Shown one piece after another: positions 56,589 to 64,000 of a stretch of 64,000 nucleotides of DNA (its first letter is position 1; each line of letters begins with the position of its first letter). The notes beneath the pieces were generated by a model. The model was not told the origin of the DNA. It made no database searches and saw nothing but the letters and a program-made list of their open reading frames with translations. Source of the stretch: Chlamydoabsidia padenii (lineage: Eukaryota; Mucoromycota; Mucoromycetes; Mucorales; Cunninghamellaceae); assembly GCA_025330725.1 (NCBI GenBank), contig JAIWND010000049.1, forward strand, positions 62,001-126,000, written 5' to 3'. Made by a program: the position numbers and the translations under genes.

Positions 56589-59500
56589 ATGAAGCCAAAG
56601 ACTATGCCATCCATCTATGCCTGGTTATCTTTGCTCTTCTTTATCACTGTGGTCCACGCCATACCAAAATTCAACACAGGTAAAAATAAATATTTAAACA
56701 ATAGGGAATGTTTATATTCATCCGATTATACATATAGTGAATGGACACTTTTATAATGGTACTGTCTGCCCTGCTCAAACAAAATATCATGTCCAATGTC
56801 CTATCCTGTGTGTCTCTGATCTTGTCCAATGTCCAACGTTACCTACTTGCTCGGCACCTAATGAATCATTATGTGGGGATGGTACTTGTCATCAAGACTG
56901 CTCTACTATAGCTCCGCCATCGTCTTGTTCCTGTCCTTCCAACCCTGGTGTGCACTTGATCCAATGTCCTGTAACAACTTTTATCGATATTCCTCAATGG
57001 GATCCTTCAAAGAACGATATACAGACTTATTCTCTATGCTCCTCCACATATAATCACACCACCATTATACCAACTTGGGCCAACATGGAATCCAACACCA
57101 CTACTCTATGGAATGTCTGTGATGCTCCGGCCGGTATGACATTTCCTATTATGGGTAAGCAATGAAAAGAAAAAGGGTAAATGAATATTAATTGTTTTGT
57201 TTTGATTTAGCTCCTTTTGTGATCTCTTACCTTGTTATCTTTGTCGGGTTTTTTGTCTTTTTGGCTGCATGGCTACTTTACAAGACAATGGGGGAAAAGG
57301 TAGGATAGAATATGCATAAAGTAGGGTAATACAAAGATCCAAAGTAGGACTATTTTCCAAGTCCCGCTAATTATCTTGCTTCTTCTTTAGATATTCTCCC
57401 AAGCCGAACTTGGACTTGTCACTGGATCTCAAGACTCAATTCAACAGACTCTTCGACTCAAAGGATACAATGATGATTGGTTTGGATTGTTTATGATATT
57501 TTATACTGGTGCTGTCTCTGTTGGTTGGCTGGTATACCTCCTTGTCATCTCTTTAGACTATTATGGTTATGTGGTAAGTTGAGAAGAAGACGCAAACGAT
57601 GCAATAACTAACTCGATACTTTACTTTATTAGCTAGACAACACGCCTTACATATTGACTTATGATTCTTACGAACTTAGCAGCAAGGCATTCTGTGTACT
57701 TTGGTTCTTATCAACGGCTTGGTATCTCGTACTCAACCTCTTTCGGGACAAGCTCATCAACTTTTACCGATTACGACAATCTCTTCATACCGCAACCTAT
57801 ATACAAGTAGAAACACCACGACATGTTATTCACATGCTTCAAGAAAACAACAACAATGGTTCCATTCTGTCAAGTGTCCAAGCGCTTGAAACCCATCTCC
57901 GGTCTCTCCTCGGTTTTAATATGTTTGTGTCCACGGTCAAGGTAAACACATCCGCCAACGATGGTCGACGCTACTTTGAATTCCAAAGCACTCGGTATGT
58001 CTATCAAAATGACACCTTTTTACCTGCCACTCTTCAATTGGGCTCAGACGTGGCTCAACTCTTGTCCATGTCTAATGGTTTATCTTCAAAAGAGGCTTTG
58101 CAACGTTTGGAATGGATTGGACCTAATTTTATTGCTGTCCATGTACCTCATTTTATTGAAGCATTATGGCAAGAGTAAGTAGAGAAGAAGAAGAAGAAGA
58201 AAAAGGGATGTATAACTAACCACCAACTTGTTTAATGATTAGATTGACTGGCTTCTTTTATATATATCAACTTCAAATCCTTTGGGTCTATTTTTACATG
58301 GCATACTGGCAAATTGGGATATCAGATACTGGTGTGATTATATTGGCGGCTATTATCAAGGTAGTAGTCCGCTTACGGTCTGAATACCGAGTCAAGTCAA
58401 TGGCGGAACATGTCAATCAAATCAATGTACTTCGTGATAACATGTGGCAAACTATCTCAACAGCTGATTTGGTGCCTGGTGATGTCTTTGAAATTATTCC
58501 TCATCAAGTTGTCCCAGTAGATGCGGTGGTACTAGAAGGTGATGTGGTGGTTGACGAAAGCTCATTGACAGGTAAAAAGAAAACGATCATGATGATGATG
58601 ATGCTAAATGAACATTCTCTCTTTGTAGGTGAACCTCTACCCATCCGTAAATTCCCACTACGAGACGATGGCCAACCTTACGACAGACTGGTATCTGGTA
58701 AAATACATAGTTTATACGCTGGTACAACAATCAAGCAAACCAGTTCAAAATCAACGGGCCTGGTGTTGGAAACACGAACAAACACTGAAAAAGGCAAATT
58801 GGTACAAAAGATATTATTCCCTCAACCAGTTTCCTTTATCTTCCACGAACAACTTAAACTGGTTTTTTGTATTCTTCTCTGCTGGGCGGTGGTGTTACTT
58901 GGTATTGGATCATGGTGGTTGGGAGGTCGTGGAATGACGGCTTTGTTTTATGGGTTGACATGTGCAGCTCAAGTCATGAACCCTCTACTACCAGGTATGT
59001 ATGTAGAAAATCGATCATCATTCTGATATTAACTCCCTTCATCTTGACTTGTATTAGCTATTCTTGTTGTTGGTCAATCTATTGCTGCAGGTCGGCTACG
59101 TCAAAAGGGAATCTTTTGCGTGGATCTACCTCGTATTCTGATGGCGGGAAAAGTGCAAGTATTCTGTTTTGACAAGACGGGCACGTTGACCAAGGAAGGA
59201 TTAGAATACTATGGTGTCTATCCTGTGGAACCATCAACGTTTGAATTTGGTGCTGCGAAACAACACTATGGTGATCTTCAAGATGGTGATCACGTACAAC
59301 AACGATTGAAATGGGGTCTTGCTTCATGCCACTCGGTGACGATGCTCGACAATGACTATATTGGAAATCCCGTCGATATTGTCATGTTCCAAGCAACGGA
59401 GGCGTCTCTATTAACCACGGATGACCACGACACATTCACTCTTCATTCGACCAATGATGATGATGAAAAACCTCGCACGCTCGCCATGGTCCAACGATTT

Positions 59501-61280
59501 GAATTCCAGCATGCCCGTGCCAGTATGTCGGTAGCCGTCCGCGATACAACCACCAACCACATCCATATCTTTTGCAAAGGCTCATTCGAACGGATCCAAG
59601 CCATCTCGACCGGCGTCCCTGGTGATTTCGATGCTGTGACCTCGAATTTGGCTCGTGAAGGTTGTTATGTGCTCGGCATGGCACATCGTGACCTGGGCGT
59701 GGTGGATCCTGATACGGTGCGTGGGTGGACTCGAGACGAAATGGAAACTGGCTTGTCCTTTCTCGGTCTGGTGCTCTTCAAGAACCTCCTTCGACAAGAC
59801 ACACGAGAAGCGATACTACAACTCAAAGCGGGTGATACTCGTACGGTGATGATCACGGGTGATAATGCATTGACAGGTGTGTTTATTGGCCAGCAATGTG
59901 GGTTGGTCCCCCCTCATGTCCGAGTACTTGTAGGCGATGTTGTAGATGATGACAAGATGGACGACGACACGATTGCGTGGCATGATGCGGAAACAGGTGA
60001 TCGGGAATACAATGTGGATTTGGCCCTCGAAACCCAACAGGTGGAATTGGCGGTGACAGGCAAGGCATTCCGACGGTTGATGGGGACAGATCGCATGCGA
60101 CACTATCTCTTTTCGACCCGACTGTTTGCTCGTATGACTCCCGTGGACAAGATGCAATGTGTACAACTGTTTATGGAACGTGCGGTGACCGCCATGTGTG
60201 GTGATGGTGGTAACGATTGTGGGGCATTACGCACCGCTCATGTTGGGATCGCCATGTCAGAAGCCGAGGCGTCGGTGGTCAGTCCATTCAGTACCCCTCA
60301 ACGGTCAATACAAGCGTGCGTGGATCTCTTGATACAAGGTCGGGCTGGTCTTGCTACGTCTTTTGCAAGTTACAAGTACTTGATCATGTATGGTGAAACC
60401 ATGGCCACCGTCAAGTTTTGTACCTTTTATTATACCATGTCCTTCTCCCAATGGAACTTTATTTTGATTGATGCGTTTATTGTAAGAAATCATTTATCAT
60501 AAGGGGGGGGGGAGTATGTAAACTAACCAATGTTGATAGACTGTATTTTGTGCGTTTGCGGTGACACAAGCAGGTGCGGCGACCACACTCTCCAAGCATC
60601 GACCCACTGCTCGGATTCTTGGCCCTGAAGTATTATTCTCGGTAGTGGGACAATTGTTTATCAATGCATGGTTTTTGATTGGGGCGTTTATTTGGCTGTA
60701 TACTCGGGATGACTTTTTCCGGTGTCATGAATGGGATGCACGGGCGACAGATAATTCAAAATGGTGGCTCCTTGGGGATAGTTTTGAAGCTGATATTCTC
60801 ACTTTTATCACTTTATACCAATTCATCCATTCTGGCTTTGTCTTTAACTATGGCTATCTCTTTCGAAAAACGTGGTTCCGAAATTATCTCCTCATTGGTA
60901 TTTGGATTCTTTTTGTGGCCATTGTCAGTTACTGGGAATTAGCAGGTAAAAAAAAAATAATAATAAATAAAAACAAGGTATGTATGCCAACTCTCTCTTG
61001 TATAGATCCTAATGTGTTTGGATGTCTCATGCGTGTGAACTGTGGTAATCCAGATGTGCTTGTGTCTATGGGGTACCCTCGTCCTGATTACTATATTGAA
61101 CCTTACAACAATCCATGGGGACACAATGTATTACCGAAACCGTTTAGGTATCAATTATGGGCTTATTCCATCGGTAATTTTTTGGCCATCAATGCTTGGG
61201 AATTACTGGTGGTCCTTGGTCCTGTGCGCACCTACTTGCGCTCTATCCATCCTTTGAAACGACTCGATATCCAACTCTAG
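56589..61280 (+). CDS. P5-type ATPase with Cys-rich ectodomain
   Basis: Roughly ten exons. A signal peptide (MPSIYAWLSLLFFITVVHA) leads to a Cys-rich lumenal/extracellular domain (CGDGTCHQDC, SSCSCPSNPG). Span APFVISYLVIFVGFFVFLAAW is followed by a P5-like cytosolic/membrane segment. The core has the actuator VDESSLTGEPLP, phosphorylation site FCFDKTGTLTKEGL, MITGDNALTGVFIGQQCGL and hinge MCGDGGNDCGALRTAHVGIA with SEAEASVVSPFS, all in the P5B style (ATP13A2/Ypk9). The M4 motif reads NPLLP instead of PPALP. P5B pumps export polyamines or related cations from lysosome/vacuole; substrate here is uncertain given the altered M4. The C-terminal spans (LGPEVLFSVVGQLFINAWFL onward) are complete and the ending is family-like. 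Confidence 0.85.
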
Positions 61281-61812
61281 TATACACTTAGTTAGCTGAT
61301 ATCTCATCACCCCATTTTTATAATTTTCTATTCTACAATCAATAAAATTAAAACACATGTTGTCTATTACTCACCCAAACCGTAATGACCTGATTCGGAG
61401 TTTTTATTTGTGGCATAATGTTTTTTTTTTTTTTTTTTTTTTTTTTTTCGACATGTCTCTCTACTGTCCTTCTTGACTATCTCACTTTATTTTCATGGTA
61501 AAAATGGAAACAGATGACTCATGAACAAATAGAAGCGGTTTGATTGAAATGGTTCGATATCCTTTTTGTTTATTTCTCCATCTTTGTCTTGTGGGTACGA
61601 AATCAGGCTGTTGGCGGGGCTTCAAATGTATGTGAAACAATGGAATGGCATGATTTTTCGGGGGGGGGGGAATATCAGCATGGGTTCCGAACTTTTTTTT
61701 TTTTTTTTTTTTTTTTTTTGAAACGACATATATATAAAAGACATTTCTGTTTCCTTATCCCCTCCATTCTCCTTTATCTTTCTTTCTCTATACATAAACA
61801 AAAAAACACAAA
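61281..61812. other. LDH upstream region
   Basis: Contains two T runs (61421-61448 and 61693-61719), the inverted motif ACATTTGAAGCCCCGCC (61613-61629, minus strand; about 185 nt before the LDH start codon), a TATATAAAAG TATA-like element at about 61730 and a CT-rich leader ending AACAAAAAAACACAAA before the ATG. These together look like a strong promoter. Confidence 0.55.
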
Positions 61813-62789
61813 ATGGCCCCTTATAAAGTTGCAATTGTCGGTGCAGGTGCTGTCGGTGCTTCGATCGCTTATGCTTTAATGTTAAAAGACGTAGCCTCTG
61901 AAATCCTAATTAACGATGTGGTGCCCGAAATCGTGCAAGGTCAAGTCCTCGATCTGAGTGATGTGGCCTGTGTCAGTTCTACCAAGGTCAAAGCTGCTAC
62001 TAGTCAAGAAGTCGGTCAAGCCGATATCATTGTCATCACTGCTGGTGCCAAACAAAAAGATGGTGAACCTCGTACTGATGTAAGTGTCAAGGGAAAAAAA
62101 AAAAAAACAACCATCGAGATGCTAATTTTTTTTTTTTTTTACATGACTAGTTGATTGGCCGTAACTATAAGATTTTGGAAAGTGTGATTGGCGGTATGCA
62201 ACCCATCAAGCCCGATGCTATCATGGTCCTCGTCTCCAACCCCGTGGACATTCTTACTCAAATTGCTCAAAAGCTCAGCGGCCTTCCTCAAAAGCAAGTG
62301 TTTGGCTCTGGTACTTATTTGGACTCTACCCGCTTACGTGCCAAGATCTCCCAAGTGCTTCATGTCAATGCGGGCTCGGTGCATGCTTATGTGTTGGGTG
62401 AACATGGTGATTCTCAATTCATTGCCTGGGGTGCCGCGTCCGTGGCAGGTAAACCCATGCTTGATTTCCCGGAAATCCAACAATTAGATAAAAAACAGGT
62501 GCAAGCCAGTATTGCCGGTAAAGCCTTGGATATCATCAAGTTGAAGGGTGCGACTTATTATGGTATTGGTGCTTGTGCCGCTGATTTGTGTGAATCCATC
62601 ATTTTGAACAAACAGGTGGTTCGTCCCTTGTCGGTGTTCGTCCCTCGTCTTGGTTGTTGTTTGTCCATGCCTGCTAAATTTGGATACCGTGGTATCGAGG
62701 AAATTTATGAAATTCCTCTTACTCAAGAAGAAGAACAACAATTGCAAAGTTCTGCTACTTCTCTCAAGGACATTCTTTCTAAATTCTAA
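61813..62789 (+). CDS. ldhA: L-lactate dehydrogenase (NAD-dependent)
   Basis: Two exons (61813-62079, 62151-62789) give 301 aa. The Rossmann start is [20 protein letters not shown]. The substrate loop [10 protein letters not shown] carries the Gln and Arg typical of LDH rather than malate dehydrogenase. [28 protein letters not shown] (substrate-binding Arg) and [10 protein letters not shown] (catalytic His) are present. The C-terminus ends LKDILSKF. It reduces pyruvate to L-lactate in the cytosol, as in lactate-producing Mucorales. The intron contains an A run and a T run. Confidence 0.95.
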
Positions 62790-63497
62790 TTTCTCCTTTC
62801 TTACCATTCTCTGTGTATAGCTTGCATTTCATTCATCTTAATAATAAAATACTTTATTTTTTAATCATTTCATGTGGGGGAGGGGTTTTTTTTTCAAACG
62901 CCGGTGATGTATTTGGTAGGGATTCCCAAGCATTCTTTCTGTCTTTACTTGCTTGGCTTCATACGTGCATGAACATTGGAAGGTATCTAATGAAATCTCC
63001 AAATGATATGAGACTTGGCACTAATCTTTGTCGGGCTTAATGGAACTCCATTTTAAAAAGTGATAACAGCACCAATGGACCTTGACTTGGAGAAGACGAC
63101 ATCAACAATTATCCTTATACTCACTTGAGTCATTTATGGAGGGGACAATGTCTTTTTGGGAAACGATGAAACACAAATGTCAGTGAATGCCTCAATAGCA
63201 CCGGATGAAGATCAAGAAACATATGGAACAACATCGCTGGGTACATTGGATTAGACATTATCTTCTCTGGTTATAGTTTGTAGTACGCCCCCCTTCCAAT
63301 CCTTTAACATCACTCTAGTCATGTCATAATAAACATGAAGTAATATTTTATTCTGATATCATTAATGGTGTTTTATCTATCACCACAACAGGTTTAAAAT
63401 GACATGATACATATTGGGCAAAATTATCATTTTTATTGATGTTTTATTAAAAAGAAGAAGAGTATAAAAACCTAACTAGAGATAGAGAGGAGGAGAA
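62790..63497. other. Spacer after LDH
   Basis: Has an AATAAAATAC poly(A)-type signal near 62842 for LDH, and a TTTTCAAACGCCGG variant of the recurring motif at about 62891-62904. Unassigned sequence with short frames follows (for example VFLGNDETQMSVNAS at about 63150). No gene could be supported. Confidence 0.45.
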
Positions 63498-64000
63498 TCA
63501 AGTGGAAGGAATCAAAGACGGATTGTCCTTTTTCGAGGAATCTAAAGGATGATGTTCTTCTATAGATGGTGGTGGCATGGAAGGTAGTAGATCTTGTAAT
63601 TCCGCGAAATCTTGATCGACTTGTTGTTCATCCAGTCCTAAAGTCAAAGAGCGTAATAATAATAATAATAATAATAATAGCCAAAGGTTAAGGAAATCTA
63701 TATGTTTGACAAGGATCTACAGATGTATATATATACAAAAAAGGATATTGATCATGGAAGGTCGATCGGGTGGTATCCATTCATTCAGGTGAGGTTCGTC
63801 CAATAGATTTCGAGGCCCGCCTTGTTGAAGTGAAGAAAAGTATTCTTGTTCGATCCTGTTGATTTTCTGTTGAACTTGATGAATCATGGTTCGTCGTAAG
63901 GCCAGTTTATCAAGCTAAAGAGAGAGATCGAGGTGATATTAGGGGGGGGGGTTATTTTATTTTTTATAGTTAAACAACTTACATGGAATTGATCCTCCGC
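63498..64000 (-). CDS. 3' end of an unidentified coiled-coil protein, partial
   Basis: The minus strand shows an exon at the right edge (AEDQFH, donor GTAAGT at about 63982). The next exon (about 63740-63916) encodes LDKLALRRTMIHQVQQKINR, SLQQGGPRNLLDEP and HLNEWIPPDRPSM. A last segment, EQQVDQDFAELQDLLPSMPP, leads to a stop at 63498-63500. The two last segments cannot be joined cleanly: the GTATAT donor and TTTAG acceptor create a TGA. Either the protein ends there or the T run nearby is off by a base. The family was not recognised; the gene continues beyond the window. Confidence 0.5.

Noticed and set aside
1..64000. CRISPR arrays, operons, bacterial promoters or phage genes
   Set aside because: None seen. 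The window is eukaryotic, with spliceosomal introns throughout.

Overview
The window is nuclear DNA from a filamentous fungus, most likely Mucoromycota (Mucorales-like). The reasons are AT-rich intergenic DNA with long poly-T tracts; genes broken by many short (about 50-90 nt) GTAAGT...TAG introns; a fused PurK-PurE ADE2, a Medusa-type regulator and a cytosolic L-lactate dehydrogenase; and MULE, Plavaka-like and Ty3-like transposon sequences. No bacterial, organellar or viral replicon features are visible.

Layout. 0-7.7 kb: 3' part of a tandem START-domain lipid-transfer protein (+), then NOL11/Utp8-like nucleolar factor (-) and a pepsin-like aspartic protease (-). 7.7-11 kb: a 44-bp-arm hairpin, a broken Ty3-type reverse transcriptase with degenerate upstream parts, and a small possible secreted ORF. 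11.4-15.3 kb: ER J-protein (ERJ5-like) and ADE2. 15.3-33.4 kb: a transposon-rich, gene-poor block with LTR-like sequence, a broken Mutator-like transposase, tRNA-Val(AAC), and one intact intronless 1033-aa Plavaka-like transposase-derived ORF. Other coding remnants in this block are unrecognised.

33.4-63 kb: a dense housekeeping block with a Mei2-type RRM protein, COPE, a Mug/TDG-type DNA glycosylase, RPC82, an importin-alpha/TMCO6-like ARM protein, an EI24-family protein, PEX14, mitochondrial bL35, a ZC4H2-like coiled-coil protein, a PIAS/Siz SUMO ligase, proteasome alpha1 (PSMA6), a Medusa-like regulator, a triple-KH protein, a Reeler membrane protein, a P5-type ATPase and L-lactate dehydrogenase. 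A partial minus-strand gene runs off the right end.

No single pathway links the neighbours; this is ordinary eukaryotic gene order with several divergent pairs (COPE/TDG, MRPL35/ZC4H2-like). The most striking unexplained signal is a short motif close to TTTTnAAATCCCGC, in either orientation, recurring about 20 times and often 55-190 bp upstream of start codons of unrelated genes. Other notable points are two GC-AG introns in the glycosylase gene, a stop-free in-frame 288-nt intron in the Medusa gene, a spliced tail with a 20-nt exon below COPE, and a P5 ATPase with a signal peptide, a Cys-rich ectodomain and an altered PPALP motif. All splice sites, families and repeats were read by eye; no search or alignment was run.
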